This document shows positions 18,007-28,436 of a stretch of DNA of 64,000 bases, in pieces (position 1 is the stretch's first letter; each line of letters starts with the position of its first letter). A model generated the notes under the pieces. It made no database searches. It saw only the letters and a program-made list of their open reading frames with translations, and had not been told where the DNA came from. This DNA comes from an uncultured Alphaproteobacteria bacterium. GTDB lineage: Bacteria > Pseudomonadota > Alphaproteobacteria > HIMB59. The stretch covers positions 577,674 to 641,673 of the forward strand of contig CACMGP010000001.1 in NCBI GenBank assembly GCA_902613185.1, written 5' to 3'. The position numbers and the translations under genes were made by a program.

Positions 18007-19088
18007 ATAATTTTTGGATTTTCTAACAGTTCTTTCAGTCTAACTAAAAAAGTTACTGCTTGCTTACCATCTATTAATCTATGGTCATAACTTAATGCAA
18101 TATACATCATTGGTTTTATAACAATCTTCTTTTTTACAGCAATAGGTCTATCAACTATTGAGTGCATACCTAATATGGCACTTTGAGGTGGGTTGATAAT
18201 TGGGGTGCTCATCATAGAACCATATATTCCTCCATTTGTAATTGAGAATGTTCCTCCTGATAAATCACTCATGGAAAGTTTATTTGAATTTGCTTTCTCA
18301 GATAATTCAATAATATACTTTTCAATTTCTGCATTTGATAAATCTCCAGCATTTCTAATTATTGGAACAACAAGCCCCTTTTCAGATCCAATTGCAATGC
18401 CTATATCAAAGTAGTTTTTATAAATTATTTTATCTTCGTGAATTTCTGAATTAATCTCTGGTATTTCTTTTAAAACTTCTGTGCAGGCTTTAACAAAAAA
18501 AGACATAATGCCAAGTTTCACATCATGTTTTTTTTGAAAACTTGATTGTTCTTTTTTTCTAAGAGACATAATTGCTGACATATCGACTTCGTTAAATGTT
18601 GTGAGAATGGCAGCTGTATTTTGAGCTTCTTTTAACCTTCTGGCAATTGTTTGCCTTAATTTTGACATTGGGATAGTTTTTTCATCTAACGTAGAGTCAT
18701 CTTTGTCGAAGTTTGGAAGATCAACTACCTTAGCTGGAGTTTTTGTTTGATTTTCGCTAACTTTAGAGACATTAGATGGGTCAATTGTTTGTTTTTCTTC
18801 ATTTATTTCTTCGATTTGACTTGTTTCTAGTTTGGGTTTTTGTTCAGTAGTCGTATTTTCTGATATTTCAGCAATAGATTGACCAACATTCACAGTAGAT
18901 CCCTCTGGGGTTATTATCTTTGTTAATTTTCCAGAGGTTTGAGCAGGAATTTCAATTGTGATTTTCTCTGTTTCAATTTCAGCTAAATTATCGCCAGACT
19001 CAAAGCTATCTCCCTCTTTGATCAACCAAGATGTAAGCGTGCCTTCAATGATCGACTCTCCAAGCTCAGGTACTGTTATGTTTTTCAT
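18003..19088 (-). CDS. sucB: 2-oxoglutarate dehydrogenase E2 (dihydrolipoyl succinyltransferase), no E3-binding domain
   Basis: Core subunit that transfers succinyl from E1-bound intermediate to CoA. One lipoyl domain (about 1-75; lipoyl Lys42 in IETEKITIE) is followed by an acidic linker and directly by the acyltransferase core, which starts near residue 142 ([18 protein letters not shown]) and ends with the catalytic [10 protein letters not shown]. The peripheral E3/E1-binding domain normally found between them is absent, which accounts for the length of 361 against about 400. Mitochondrial DLST also lacks it. The start overlaps the sucA stop by 1 nt (TAATG). Confidence 0.95.
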   Translation of the reverse strand: MKNITVPELGESIIEGTLTSWLIKEGDSFESGDNLAEIETEKITIEIPAQTSGKLTKIITPEGSTVNVGQSIAEISENTTTEQKPKLETSQIEEINEEKQTIDPSNVSKVSENQTKTPAKVVDLPNFDKDDSTLDEKTIPMSKLRQTIARRLKEAQNTAAILTTFNEVDMSAIMSLRKKEQSSFQKKHDVKLGIMSFFVKACTEVLKEIPEINSEIHEDKIIYKNYFDIGIAIGSEKGLVVPIIRNAGDLSNAEIEKYIIELSEKANSNKLSMSDLSGGTFSITNGGIYGSMMSTPIINPPQSAILGMHSIVDRPIAVKKKIVIKPMMYIALSYDHRLIDGKQAVTFLVRLKELLENPKII

Positions 19089-21937
19089 TACTCTTTCGGT
19101 AAGTTTTTAAATTTCATAAAACTGACACCACTTCTTTCTTTTATAACACGTTTTAGTGATGATTTAAGAGCTAATTCTTTTATTAGTTGCTGATTAGTAC
19201 TATGTCTTTTTGATATGCCTGTAGCAGGAGCTGCTGCAGGGCGTCTTCCAACATAATGAACTTTTTTGGTTAAATTATTTTTTACTAAAACATGTCTAAT
19301 ACGACTTTTAACAAAACTCCATGCACCCATATTTTTTGGCTCCTCTTGAACCCATAAAATCTCACTTTCTTTATGTTTTAATATAACATCTCCTATGGCA
19401 TCAAATGGAAATGGATAAATTTGCTCAATACGAACTATTTTTACATCTTTAATATTATTCTTTGTTCTAAAATCATCTAATTCATAAAATATTTTTCCAG
19501 AGCAGAAAATTATCCTTTTTGGGTTTTTGATTTCATCTTCAATGAGGCGATGAAAAGATGAGCGTCCAGTAAATTCACTAATAGATGATACATTATTTGG
19601 GTGGCGCAGTGTGGATTTAGGGGTAAATACTATTAGTGGTTTTCTAAAATTTCTATGTATTTGCCTTCTCAAAGCATGAAAGTAGCTCGCAGGAGTGGTG
19701 CAGTTTACAATCTGAACGTTATCTTCTGCTGCCATTTGAAGAAATCTTTCTATTCTTGCACTGGAGTGTTCAGGACCCATACCCTCATGACCATGAGGTA
19801 ATAACATGACTAATCCACTCATTTGCATCCATTTTCTCTCACTTGAAGCAATAAACTGGTCAATGATAATTTGGGCACCGTTGGCAAAATCTCCAAATTG
19901 GGCCTCCCATAAAACCAAAGTATTTGGGTCTGCTAACGAGTACCCATATTCAAAACCTAGGACACCTAATTCAGAGAGAAAACTATCAATTACTTCAAAC
20001 TGTTTTTGATTTTTTGCAATGTGATTGAGTGGAATATATCTCTCTTCTGATTTTTGATCATAAAAAACTGAGTGTCTCTGACTGAAAGTTCCCCTTCCAG
20101 AATCTTGACCTGCAAGCCTCACTCTATATCCTTCCTTTAACAATGCTCCAAATGCTAAAGCCTCAGCAAAAGACCAGTCAATATTCTTTCCTGATTTTAT
20201 TGAAGTTAATCTAGATTTATTAAACTTTTCTAATTTCGGATGAAGATTAAATCCTTTAGGTATTTGTGAAATTTTTGTGCCAATTTCCTTTAAGGATTTT
20301 TCTGACTCAGCTGTTCTACCTCTTCTAAGTGGATCTTTTGGTGCAAGGCTTAATCCACTCCATTGTCCACCCATCCAAGATTTTGTTTTTAATTTATAGT
20401 TTTTTGCTTTTTCAAATTTTTTCTCGAGATCAGACCATATTCTGTCTTTGATGAAGTCTACCTGTTTTGTATTTACTACTTCTTGGCTTATAAGTTTATC
20501 TGCATAAATACTAGCAACTGTTTTTTTCTTTTTTATAGTTTGATACATCAATGGTTGAGTGAAAGAGGGCTCATCACCCTCGTTATGTCCATGTTTTCTG
20601 TAACAAAACATATCGACAAGTGTATCTTTTTTGAATGTGTTTCTAAATTCTGTTGCGGCTCTTGAGGCTAAAACAACAGCCTCTGGGTCATCTCCATTTA
20701 CATGAAATATTGGGGATTGAACAATTTTTCCTATCTCTGAAGAGTAAGGCGCAGATCGGCTATATTGAGGACTAGTTGTAAATCCAATTTGATTATTAAT
20801 AATAAAGTGAATTAATCCACCAATTCTGTAGCCATTTAATTGTGACATAGTAAAGGTTTCAGCAACAATACCTTGTCCAGCAATTGCTGCGTCTCCGTGA
20901 ATAAGTAGACCTGAAACTTTCGTATTATTTTTGTCTTGAATGATTGTTTGTTTAGCTCTTATTTTGCCGGCTACAACTGGATTTACCGCCTCTAAGTGAG
21001 AGGGATTAGCTGCCATACTCACATGAATAATCTTACCTCCAAAACTTCTATCAGAGCTTGCACCTAAATGATATTTAACATCACCAGAGCCCTGATCACT
21101 GAGGGCATTCTCGCCTCCATGGATAAATTCTCCAAAAATTTGAACATGAGGTTTTTTTACTATGTTAGCTAATATATTTAGTCTTCCTCTGTGGGCGCAT
21201 GCAAAGGAAAAATCTTCTACACCATATTCTGAGGATCTTTTTAAAATCTGTTCAAGCGCTGGTATTGTAGACTCAGCTCCTTCAAGTCCAAATCTTTTGG
21301 TACCTCTGTACTTTGTATCTAGAAATTTTTCAAAATATTCTGCTGTAATTAATCTCTCCAAGATTGTCCTTTTACCTTTGGAGGTTAATTGCATGTCTTT
21401 TTTTTCTTCTATTCTATCCTTTAGCCATTTGTATTCTTCAGCGGACTGAATATGTTTATATTCAATTGCCAATGTGCCAGAATAGATGCTTTGAAGTTTT
21501 TCAAAAACTTCACGAACAGTAGCTTTCTGAAATCCTAAATATCCAAATAGAAATATTTTTCGATCATAATCTTTTTTTTGAAAACCGTAATACTCGGGAT
21601 CTAAACCTGATGGATTGTTCTTTGCCATTAAACCTAAAGGGTCAAGATCAGCTATAAGGTGCCCTATCTCTCTGTAAGCTCTTATCATCATAACAAGTCG
21701 AAGAGAGTCAGTAATTGCCTGATCAAGGGAAATCTGATTAAAATCAATGTCTCTTGAGGTCTCTGACCAATTTATTTTTTGATAGTCAGCTAGTATAGAG
21801 ATTTCCTCAGGAGCGAGGGCTTTAAAGAATTCATGCCAGCTCTTATCAACAAGACTTGGGTCTTTTATATAATCTCTGTATATCGCTATTACTTGAGAGG
21901 CATTATTAGTTGTGAGAAATGAATTATAAGATCTCAT
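19088..21937 (-). CDS. sucA: 2-oxoglutarate dehydrogenase E1
   Basis: Thiamine-diphosphate enzyme that decarboxylates 2-oxoglutarate and hands succinyl to the lipoyl arm of SucB. The 949 residues show the E1o N-terminal segment, [34 protein letters not shown], the TPP/Mg region ([17 protein letters not shown]) and the C-terminal [20 protein letters not shown]. It is 51 bp downstream of mdh on the same strand; the sucCD genes that usually lie between are missing. It is translationally coupled to sucB. Confidence 0.97.
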   Translation of the reverse strand: MRSYNSFLTTNNASQVIAIYRDYIKDPSLVDKSWHEFFKALAPEEISILADYQKINWSETSRDIDFNQISLDQAITDSLRLVMMIRAYREIGHLIADLDPLGLMAKNNPSGLDPEYYGFQKKDYDRKIFLFGYLGFQKATVREVFEKLQSIYSGTLAIEYKHIQSAEEYKWLKDRIEEKKDMQLTSKGKRTILERLITAEYFEKFLDTKYRGTKRFGLEGAESTIPALEQILKRSSEYGVEDFSFACAHRGRLNILANIVKKPHVQIFGEFIHGGENALSDQGSGDVKYHLGASSDRSFGGKIIHVSMAANPSHLEAVNPVVAGKIRAKQTIIQDKNNTKVSGLLIHGDAAIAGQGIVAETFTMSQLNGYRIGGLIHFIINNQIGFTTSPQYSRSAPYSSEIGKIVQSPIFHVNGDDPEAVVLASRAATEFRNTFKKDTLVDMFCYRKHGHNEGDEPSFTQPLMYQTIKKKKTVASIYADKLISQEVVNTKQVDFIKDRIWSDLEKKFEKAKNYKLKTKSWMGGQWSGLSLAPKDPLRRGRTAESEKSLKEIGTKISQIPKGFNLHPKLEKFNKSRLTSIKSGKNIDWSFAEALAFGALLKEGYRVRLAGQDSGRGTFSQRHSVFYDQKSEERYIPLNHIAKNQKQFEVIDSFLSELGVLGFEYGYSLADPNTLVLWEAQFGDFANGAQIIIDQFIASSERKWMQMSGLVMLLPHGHEGMGPEHSSARIERFLQMAAEDNVQIVNCTTPASYFHALRRQIHRNFRKPLIVFTPKSTLRHPNNVSSISEFTGRSSFHRLIEDEIKNPKRIIFCSGKIFYELDDFRTKNNIKDVKIVRIEQIYPFPFDAIGDVILKHKESEILWVQEEPKNMGAWSFVKSRIRHVLVKNNLTKKVHYVGRRPAAAPATGISKRHSTNQQLIKELALKSSLKRVIKERSGVSFMKFKNLPKE

Positions 21938-21988
21938 TAATAGGATTATGTATACGCCTATCTAATAAAGATGTCATTTGATTTTTGA

Positions 21989-22933
21989 TCATAAAAGCTT
22001 ATCAACAGCTGATACTAAACCCTGCACAGATTTGACAGATTTTTTTAACATTAATTTCTCTTTGGCTGTAAGTTTTACCTCAATAATTTTTTCAATTCCT
22101 TTATTTCCAATAATTGTAGGCACTCCCATATACATATTTTTAAGGCCATATTGGCCATTGATATAAGCAGCACATGGTAAAAGTTTTTTTTGATTTAATA
22201 AAAAAGCCTCTGCCATCTGAATTGCCGAACTAGCAGGTGCGTAAAAAGCTGATCCATTTTTTAATAACTTCACGATTTCACCACCACCCATTCTTGTTCG
22301 ATCGACTATTTTTTCAATTTTTGAATAAGGGAATTTTTTGAGCTTTATAAAATCGGTTAAAGGGACACCTCCTATTGTTGTGTAATTAATTAGAGGCACC
22401 ATGTCATCTCCATGGCCTCCTAATACAAATGTTTCAACATCATTCACTGATACCTTCAAAGCATCTGATAAGAAGTATTTCATTCGGGAGGAGTCCAATA
22501 CTCCCGCCATGCCCACACACATGTTTTTGGGTAGTTTGGAATATTTCTGGAGAACGTATACCATCGCATCTAGTGGGTTTGTAATACAAATAACAAATGC
22601 TTTAGGAGCATATTTTTTTATATCTAGTGCAATTTTTTTTATTATTTTTCCATTGATCTCAAGTAAATCATCTCTACTCATTCCAGGTTTACGGGGTAAG
22701 CCAGCAGTTATGATGATAACGTCAGATCCCTTCATTTTTGAAAAATCATTGGTACCCTCTATTGACCCTGTGAAACCTTCGACTGCTGATGATTGACTAA
22801 GGTCTAAAGCTTTTCCTTGAGGCATCCCGGTAACAACATCAATAAGTGTTAGATTACCGAGTTTTTTTAAAGCTAATAAATGTGCGAGTGTGCCTCCAAT
22901 ATTTCCAGCACCAATTAATGAGATTTTATTCAC
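21989..22933 (-). CDS. mdh: Malate dehydrogenase (LDH-like type)
   Basis: Oxidises malate to oxaloacetate with NAD+. The 314 residues follow the LDH-like MDH pattern of alphaproteobacteria: Rossmann loop [14 protein letters not shown], active-site Arg in [20 protein letters not shown], Asp/Arg in [16 protein letters not shown], and catalytic His in [12 protein letters not shown]. The start overlaps the sdhB stop by 4 nt (ATGA), so it belongs to the sdh transcript. In related genomes mdh is followed by sucCD; here sucA follows. Confidence 0.96.
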   Translation of the reverse strand: MNKISLIGAGNIGGTLAHLLALKKLGNLTLIDVVTGMPQGKALDLSQSSAVEGFTGSIEGTNDFSKMKGSDVIIITAGLPRKPGMSRDDLLEINGKIIKKIALDIKKYAPKAFVICITNPLDAMVYVLQKYSKLPKNMCVGMAGVLDSSRMKYFLSDALKVSVNDVETFVLGGHGDDMVPLINYTTIGGVPLTDFIKLKKFPYSKIEKIVDRTRMGGGEIVKLLKNGSAFYAPASSAIQMAEAFLLNQKKLLPCAAYINGQYGLKNMYMGVPTIIGNKGIEKIIEVKLTAKEKLMLKKSVKSVQGLVSAVDKLL

Positions 22934-23733
22934 TTATTATCCATTTTGGATATTTCATGTTTTATTTCAGCTATCGCTTTAGCTGGATTTAATCCTTTTG
23001 GACAAGAGTTCGTGCAATTCATAATCGAATGACATCTATATAGTTTAAAACTATCATCTAATTCATTCAACCTTTCTTTTTTTTCTTCATCTCTACTATC
23101 TTGTATCCAGCGATTTGCTTGAAGCAATACAGCTGGTCCCAAATATTTATCCTCGTTCCACCAATAACTAGGACAAGAAGTGCTACATGAGAAGCACATA
23201 ACACATTCCCATTTACCATCTAACTTATCTCTGTCTTCGACTGACTGTAAGTTTTCACGTTTATTATTTGGGGACTTTTTATTTAACCATGGTTTTATAG
23301 ATTTAAATTGTTCAAATGCTTTTTTTAAATCAACCACTAGATCTTTTAAAACCTTCATATGAGGAAGAGGATAAATATTTATTTCATCCGAACACTCTTC
23401 TATATGTTTTTGACATGCAAGTGTATTTACTCCATCTATGTTCATTGCACATGATCCACAAACACCTTCTCTACAAGATTTTCTAAAAGTTAAACTTGGA
23501 TCAACTTCAGCTTTAATTTTATTTAATATATCTAGAACCATTGTTCCTGCTTTAGCTACATCAATTTCAAATCGATCGATTTGAGGAGGAGTATTTTCAT
23601 CACCAGACCACCTATAAACATTTATAATTCGGATATCATGATTTTGTTGAGATTGCTCGTCAATGAGATCGACATTGGAATAAGATTTTCCTTTAACTGG
23701 AACTGAGTTTTTTGGAAGAGTAAGTTGTACCAT
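22930..23733 (-). CDS. sdhB: Succinate dehydrogenase iron-sulfur subunit
   Basis: Carries electrons from the flavoprotein to the quinone site through three clusters. Ligand motifs are complete: [2Fe-2S] in [16 protein letters not shown] with a later Cys in TLACQKH, then [17 protein letters not shown] and [17 protein letters not shown] for the [4Fe-4S] and [3Fe-4S] clusters. At 267 residues it matches alphaproteobacterial and mitochondrial SdhB. sdhA ends at the adjacent base, and mdh overlaps downstream by 4 nt. Confidence 0.97.
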   Translation of the reverse strand: MVQLTLPKNSVPVKGKSYSNVDLIDEQSQQNHDIRIINVYRWSGDENTPPQIDRFEIDVAKAGTMVLDILNKIKAEVDPSLTFRKSCREGVCGSCAMNIDGVNTLACQKHIEECSDEINIYPLPHMKVLKDLVVDLKKAFEQFKSIKPWLNKKSPNNKRENLQSVEDRDKLDGKWECVMCFSCSTSCPSYWWNEDKYLGPAVLLQANRWIQDSRDEEKKERLNELDDSFKLYRCHSIMNCTNSCPKGLNPAKAIAEIKHEISKMDNK

Positions 23734-25512
23734 TTAATAAACCCTTACTTGTGGTTGGATGACAGAAATTTGATTACTCAGTGTAGTCATTCTCACTGGT
23801 CTGTGGGTGACTTTATAATCAGTGACATCGCCCCAAAAAAGAGTGTGTTTTAACCAATTTTCATCATCTCTGTCTGGAAAGTCCTCTCTAGCGTGAGCAC
23901 CTCTACTTTCAGTTCTTTGCTCAGCAGAAACACCAACACTTCCAGCAACTTGCATTAAATTATGTAGTTCTAAAGCTTCAACTAAATCTGTATTGAAAAC
24001 ATCTGACTGATCTTTGACTTTAATATGTTTTAAATCTTGTGACATTGAGGCTAATTCATCATTGCCTAATTTCAAAGTTTCACTTTCTCTGTAAACACCA
24101 AATCTTTTTTGAACAGTCTTTTGCATCCTCTCTCTTAGCTCACCGACTGAAACATCACCTTTGTTACTTTTAATGGACTCTAGTCTCTCTATGATAGAAT
24201 TTGTTTGCGACAGAGATGGGGTTCTCAATGACTCTTTGGTATCAATAACTTGGCCAGCCTGAATTGCTGCGCCCCTTCCAAAAACTACGAGCTCAGCTAA
24301 AGCATTTGTTCCAAGTCGATTAGCTCCATGGACTGAAGCGCATGCAGCTTCTCCGATAGCCATTAGTCCCTCACAGACTTCTTCTGTATTAGAGTCATTT
24401 GGTTTCAAAACCTCTGCTTTAAAGTTTGTAGGAATTCCACCCATACAATAATGAACAGTTGGAATTACTGGGATTGGCTCTTTTGAAATATCTCTTCCAC
24501 AAAAGGCTTTAACTGACTCAGAAATACCAGGTAATCTTTTTGCAAGCATATCTGCATCAAGATGTTCCAAATGGAGATTTATATAATCTTTGTTTGGTCC
24601 GCATCCTCTACCTGCGCTAATCTCTTTACTTATGAATCTTGATATAACATCTCTAGCAGCAAGATCTTTTGCATTCGGGGCATATTCTAACATGAACCTT
24701 GTGCCTTCGTTGTTCTTAAGAATGCCTCCTTCACCTCTAGCTGCTTCTGAAATTAAAACACCCACACCATATATTCCTGTTGGATGAAATTGAATGAACT
24801 CCATATCAGATAGAGGAAGACCGGCTCTCAGCGCTATGCCTGCTCCATCACCAGTGCAAATATGGGCACTTGTTGAGGATTGAAAAATTCTTCCATAACC
24901 CCCTGTTGCGAGAATTGTCATTTTTGCAATAAAACGATGCAATGATCCGTCCTCTATACTAATTGCTAAAAGACCACAAATTGTATCATTATCATCTTTT
25001 AGTAAGTCTATAGCGAAATATTCGTTATAAAAATCAACATTATTTTTGAGGCTTTGTTGATACAGAGTATGGAGTAATGCATGACCGGTCCTATCAGCTG
25101 CAGCGCAAGCTCGGCTTGCTGGCTCGCCTTTACCATTTTTTGTCATATGGCCACCAAAAGGTCTTTGATAAATCTTACCATCATCTGTTCTTGAAAATGG
25201 CATACCATAATGTTCAAGCTCAACAATAGAGTCGACTGCATTTGAACATAAATACTCAATACTGTCTTGATCACCCAGCCAGTCTGATCCTTTTACAGTG
25301 TCAAACATATGCCACTGCCAGCTATCCTCACCCATATTAGCTAAGGCAGCTCCAATTCCACCTTGGGCCGCAACAGTATGACTTCTTGTAGGGTAAACTT
25401 TTGAGACACATGCAGTTTTAAGGCCTTGTTCAGAGCACCCTAAAGCCGCTCTCAAGCCCGCTCCACCAGCACCTAAAACAACTACATCTAATTTATGATC
25501 TGTATAATTCAT
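23734..25512 (-). CDS. sdhA: Succinate dehydrogenase flavoprotein subunit
   Basis: Oxidises succinate to fumarate with covalent FAD. I chose the ATG at 25510-25512 ([19 protein letters not shown]), which lies 1 nt after the sdhD stop; a longer in-frame version would overlap sdhD by 44 bp. That gives 592 residues, the usual size. The FAD-attachment His lies in [16 protein letters not shown], active-site residues in [20 protein letters not shown], and [14 protein letters not shown] is present. It is the third gene of sdhCDAB. Confidence 0.97.
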   Translation of the reverse strand: MNYTDHKLDVVVLGAGGAGLRAALGCSEQGLKTACVSKVYPTRSHTVAAQGGIGAALANMGEDSWQWHMFDTVKGSDWLGDQDSIEYLCSNAVDSIVELEHYGMPFSRTDDGKIYQRPFGGHMTKNGKGEPASRACAAADRTGHALLHTLYQQSLKNNVDFYNEYFAIDLLKDDNDTICGLLAISIEDGSLHRFIAKMTILATGGYGRIFQSSTSAHICTGDGAGIALRAGLPLSDMEFIQFHPTGIYGVGVLISEAARGEGGILKNNEGTRFMLEYAPNAKDLAARDVISRFISKEISAGRGCGPNKDYINLHLEHLDADMLAKRLPGISESVKAFCGRDISKEPIPVIPTVHYCMGGIPTNFKAEVLKPNDSNTEEVCEGLMAIGEAACASVHGANRLGTNALAELVVFGRGAAIQAGQVIDTKESLRTPSLSQTNSIIERLESIKSNKGDVSVGELRERMQKTVQKRFGVYRESETLKLGNDELASMSQDLKHIKVKDQSDVFNTDLVEALELHNLMQVAGSVGVSAEQRTESRGAHAREDFPDRDDENWLKHTLFWGDVTDYKVTHRPVRMTTLSNQISVIQPQVRVY

Positions 25513-25513
25513 A

Positions 25514-25825
25514 TTAAATAAATAACACCGGTAAAAAGAAGAGAAAGGAAATACCAATAATTCCGTCTGTTATTAAAGAATAAAGTTTCATTTTATTTAA
25601 TTGAAAATAATCCTCATAAACTTTGCCCAGTTGAATTCTAATATGAAGCATTGATATGATAAAAAAAATTAATAATAAAATCTTATTAGTGTAAGTAGAT
25701 AATGAGATATTGAGAGAATTTGCATCAGAGTAAGAACTTAAAAAAAATAAAATAAACCAATAACTAATAGGAATTAACGCTAGATATAAAATTCTTTCTA
25801 TTTTCCATTTTTGAGAAGCTTTCAT
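25514..25825 (-). CDS. sdhD: Succinate dehydrogenase membrane anchor subunit SdhD
   Basis: A small membrane protein with three helices that anchors SdhAB. I recognise it mainly by position and by the third-helix pattern [16 protein letters not shown], which fits the HxxxGxxxxxEDY signature of SdhD. The start ATG at 25823-25825 overlaps the sdhC stop in a TAATG junction; five extra residues are possible from an upstream ATG. Sequence conservation is low, as usual for this subunit. Confidence 0.82.
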   Translation of the reverse strand: MKASQKWKIERILYLALIPISYWFILFFLSSYSDANSLNISLSTYTNKILLLIFFIISMLHIRIQLGKVYEDYFQLNKMKLYSLITDGIIGISFLFFLPVLFI

Positions 25826-26190
25826 TAAAATATCATCCAAGTAAAAATCAAAGTCATTATAATATTCGCTACTAGAATAAGATATGTCACTAAGTAGACA
25901 TTTTTAAGATCCATTCCAATTGAAAATGACCATAAGAAATATTTAAAACCGTTTAACAAATGATGATTAAAGATAAAAAACCAAAAGACAAATATTAGCT
26001 TTATAGGTAGCAAGTTTATCAACAATGTTAATACTTGATTAAGTTGAGGGAGAAAATTTAAGCTTCCTAACCAAATTGCAAAAAAAGGTAAAGAAAATGC
26101 AAATGCAATTACTCCTATCCTGCTGGAGATAGAAAATACCATTGTCAAAAAAGGTCTATATATTTGCAAATGGGGTGATATCGGAGCCAT
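25825..26190 (-). CDS. sdhC: Succinate dehydrogenase cytochrome b556 subunit SdhC
   Basis: Binds haem b and ubiquinone with SdhD. The 121 residues begin with the typical SPHLQIYRPFLTMVFS and have three membrane helices with HHLLNGFKYFLWSF. Two usual positions differ: the SIxHR motif after the first loop reads SISSR, and the second His in the GIRH motif is Tyr (GFKY). The first His of HHLLNG, the likely haem ligand, is kept. It is the first gene of the operon and has its own promoter (26216-26244). Confidence 0.88.
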   Translation of the reverse strand: MAPISPHLQIYRPFLTMVFSISSRIGVIAFAFSLPFFAIWLGSLNFLPQLNQVLTLLINLLPIKLIFVFWFFIFNHHLLNGFKYFLWSFSIGMDLKNVYLVTYLILVANIIMTLIFTWMIF

Positions 26191-26215
26191 AGAAAGGCAA
26201 TATATTTAAAAATGT

Positions 26216-26244
26216 CTTATAGTAAAAAACTATTATTTTATCAA
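26216..26244 (-). promoter_or_regulatory. Putative sigma-70 promoter of sdhCDAB-mdh-sucAB
   Basis: On the reverse strand TTGATA (26239-26244) and TATAAG (26216-26221) are 17 nt apart, a near-consensus promoter. Transcription would start near 26209, giving a leader of about 19 nt before the sdhC ATG. A hairpin made of ATTCATG and CATGAAT (26245-26263) sits immediately upstream and could be an operator. Because this promoter lies between sdhC and the palindromic element at 26347-26442, that element is not needed as the sdh leader. Confidence 0.55.
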
Positions 26245-26346
26245 TTCATGCGTTACATGAATAAATAAGGCTGTGGAAAAAATGTTAATCAAATTGCCCA
26301 TTCATTAAAATAAAGGTTCTGAAAAAGCCCTATATTCAATTAAAAT

Positions 26347-26442
26347 TCAATTAGGTCGTGAACATTTTTGTTTAAATGTGCCGAATCTCACCCCGCATGA
26401 GAAAGCTTTATTCATATAAAGTTGGCACCACGACCTATCAAT
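26347..26442. repeat. 86-bp palindromic element with 9-bp terminal inverted repeats and flanking TCAAT repeats
   Basis: TAGGTCGTG (26352-26360) pairs perfectly with CACGACCTA (26429-26437). Inside are three further hairpins: ACATTT/AAATGT (26362-26379), CTCA/TGAG and CTTTAT/ATAAAG, the last two enclosed by GTGCC/GGCAC. The fold is a three-way junction on either strand. The element is bracketed exactly by 5-bp direct repeats TCAAT (26347-26351 and 26438-26442), as after an insertion. It contains no ORF of note. It could be a small non-autonomous element, a regulatory RNA or both. A weak reverse-strand promoter (TAGACA at 26465-26470, TATATT at 26440-26445) could transcribe it. I do not recognise a named family. 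Confidence 0.6.
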
Positions 26443-26472
26443 ATACTCTCTTTCATATGTTTATTGTCTATA

Positions 26473-26478
26473 TATAAT
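26473..26478 (+). promoter_or_regulatory. Putative -10 box of the dctQM operon
   Basis: TATAAT lies 8 nt before the dctQ ATG (26487), so a transcript starting from it would be nearly leaderless. The -35 region (about 26450-26456, TTTCAT-like) is weak, so an activator may be needed. No Shine-Dalgarno sequence precedes the ATG, which agrees with leaderless translation. Confidence 0.4.
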
Positions 26479-26486
26479 CTGCTGCT

Positions 26487-27014
26487 ATGTCTGCTTTGGC
26501 ACAATTATCCAAATTTATTGATCGATTTAATACAATCATAGGATATCTATGTGCTTTTTTTGTTTTCTCTATGGTCATAGTTGTATTCACTGTTGTCGTC
26601 TTAAGATATGGGTTCAATATTGGATTTATATGGATGCAAGAAGTTTATGTTTGGCTTCATAGTTTTGTTTTTATGTTGGGTGCTGGTTTTACTTATTTAG
26701 CTAATGAACATGTCAGAATAGACGTCTTTTACCGAGAGGCATCAAAAAAGTATAAAGCTATCGTTGACCTGTTAGGAAATATTTTTTTACTTCTCCCATT
26801 TTTGTATATTATCTGGAAATACAGCTATCCTTTTGTCTATAGATCTTTTTTAATGAATGAAGTATCCAGAGAAGCCGGGGGTATGCCAGCTTTATATATT
26901 TTAAAAAGTGCGATTTTATGGTTTTGTATAGTTTTATTTCTTCAATTAATTTCAAATGTAATTAAATCAATACTAACACTCACAAATCATCAAGTGTCTG
27001 GTGAGAAAAAATGA
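26487..27014 (+). CDS. TRAP transporter small permease (DctQ family)
   Basis: The small membrane subunit of a tripartite ATP-independent periplasmic transporter. Its 175 residues have four hydrophobic helices and the family segments VVVLRYGFNIGFIWMQEVYV and FMLGAGFTYLANEHVRIDVF. It pairs with the large permease 27011-28387, which it overlaps by 4 nt (ATGA). Together with the binding protein at 28437-29564 it should import a small organic acid using the sodium or proton gradient. Confidence 0.93.
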   Translation: MSALAQLSKFIDRFNTIIGYLCAFFVFSMVIVVFTVVVLRYGFNIGFIWMQEVYVWLHSFVFMLGAGFTYLANEHVRIDVFYREASKKYKAIVDLLGNIFLLLPFLYIIWKYSYPFVYRSFLMNEVSREAGGMPALYILKSAILWFCIVLFLQLISNVIKSILTLTNHQVSGEKK

Positions 27015-28387
27015 TTAGCCCTGAAATTTTAGCGATCGTAATGTTCTTAACAACATTGGGTTTATTGCTTTTTGGTTTTCCTGTAGCCTTCACACTTGCA
27101 GGAACAGCTCTTTTGTTTGGATTTTTAGGTGATTTTTTAGAAATCTTTAATTTTAGAATGCTAGGATTTTTTCCTCAGCGCATATTTGGAACAATGATCA
27201 ATGAACCCCTCGTAGCGGTGCCTCTTTTTATTTTTATGGGAATTATGCTGGAAAAAACAAAAATTGCAGCTGGTCTTTTACAATCTATTGGTGAGCTTTT
27301 TGGGGCTACAAAAGGAGGTCTAGGTATTGGTGTTGTGATAGTAGGTATGCTACTTGCTGCATCAACAGGAATTGTTGGGGCAACAGTTGTTACAATGGGA
27401 ATGCTCTCTTTGCCATCTATGATGAAAGCTGGATATGATCAAAAAATAGCTACTGGCACTATTTGTGCTGCTGGAACATTGGGACAAATAATTCCACCTT
27501 CAATTGTTTTAGTTTTATTAGCAACAATTTTACAAGGAGCAAATGAAGAAGCGGCAATGTTAGTTGGTAATTTAGCTCCTGATCCAGTAACTGCAATTGA
27601 TTTGTTTGCAGGCGCAATATTGCCTGGACTAATGTTGGTAGTATTATTCATTATATTCATTTTTTTTTACGCAAGAATAAATCCGCTATCCTGTCCTCCG
27701 GTAGAAACGACAAGGTCAAGAGGGGAGATTTATATTGAAGCAGCTAAATCTGTAATTCCTCCAATAACTCTCATTGTATTAGTTTTAGGGTCCATACTTT
27801 TTGGCATTGCAACACCTACAGAGTCTGCTTCAGTTGGTGCAGTAGGTGCAGCAATGATAGCACTTTTAAAAGGTGAATTGAATTTTAAGAACCTCAAGGA
27901 AACAGCAATAGGAACAGTAAAGCTTAGTTCATTTGTGTTTGTAATATTAATTGGAGCGTCAATGTTTTCATTAGTTTTTCGTGCTTTTGGTGGTGATGAA
28001 ATGATTGAACATTTTCTCGGTAATTTGCCAGGTGGACTTTACGCAGCTCTAATTTTAGTTATGGTAGTTATATTTCTTTTGGGTTTCTTTCTAGATTATA
28101 TAGAGATAATTTTTGTCATTGTACCATTAGTGGGTCCAATATTAATTGCAAATGGAGCTGATCCATTGTGGCTTGGTATTCTCATATCGTTGAATCTACA
28201 AACAAGTTTCCTAACTCCACCATTTGGTTTTTCCTTATTTTTTTTAAGAGGAGTAGCTCCGGACAATATTCAAACTAGAAACATGTATAAAGGTGTAATT
28301 CCATTTATTGGAATTCAAATATTAGCAATATTAATTGTTGGTTTTTATCCAGAAATTGCAACTTGGTTACCAAGTAAAATGTTTTAA
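27011..28387 (+). CDS. TRAP transporter large permease (DctM family)
   Basis: The 458-residue ion-coupled permease subunit, with about 12-14 helices. Family segments include VPLFIFMGIMLEKTKIAAGL, the AASTGIVGATVVTMGMLSLP loop and LQTSFLTPPFGFSLFFLRGV near the C-terminus. This version resembles the 4TM-small/large set used for mannitol/chloroaromatic or keto-acid TRAPs. It is co-translated with dctQ. It ends 49 bp from the convergent binding-protein gene, with a hairpin in between. Confidence 0.94.
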   Translation: MISPEILAIVMFLTTLGLLLFGFPVAFTLAGTALLFGFLGDFLEIFNFRMLGFFPQRIFGTMINEPLVAVPLFIFMGIMLEKTKIAAGLLQSIGELFGATKGGLGIGVVIVGMLLAASTGIVGATVVTMGMLSLPSMMKAGYDQKIATGTICAAGTLGQIIPPSIVLVLLATILQGANEEAAMLVGNLAPDPVTAIDLFAGAILPGLMLVVLFIIFIFFYARINPLSCPPVETTRSRGEIYIEAAKSVIPPITLIVLVLGSILFGIATPTESASVGAVGAAMIALLKGELNFKNLKETAIGTVKLSSFVFVILIGASMFSLVFRAFGGDEMIEHFLGNLPGGLYAALILVMVVIFLLGFFLDYIEIIFVIVPLVGPILIANGADPLWLGILISLNLQTSFLTPPFGFSLFFLRGVAPDNIQTRNMYKGVIPFIGIQILAILIVGFYPEIATWLPSKMF

Positions 28388-28394
28388 TGAAATA

Positions 28395-28420
28395 ATCACC
28401 CCCGAATATTTCGGGGATGA
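28395..28420. terminator. Bidirectional hairpin between dctM and dctP
   Basis: ATCA-CCCCCGAA (28395-28406) pairs with TTCGGGGATGAT-type sequence ending at 28420: seven G/C-rich pairs (CCCCGAA/TTCGGGG) around a two-base loop, extended by ATCA/TGAT. It lies in the 49-bp gap between convergent genes and can serve both transcripts. Neither side has a long T-run, so termination strength is uncertain. Confidence 0.65.
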
Positions 28421-28436
28421 TATTAATATTATGAAT

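Noticed and set aside
23734..25557. Longer sdhA starting at 25557
   Set aside because: The added 15 residues are unlike any SdhA and would overlap sdhD by 44 bp; the ATG at 25512 fits the family start.
26352..26437. ZTP-riboswitch-like start (AGGUCGUGA) in the palindromic element
   Set aside because: The downstream conserved CCGCCUGGGC segment of ZTP riboswitches is absent, the internal stems differ, and neighbouring genes are not folate or purine genes. The sequence also fails the core words of glycine, SAM, TPP, cobalamin and FMN riboswitches.
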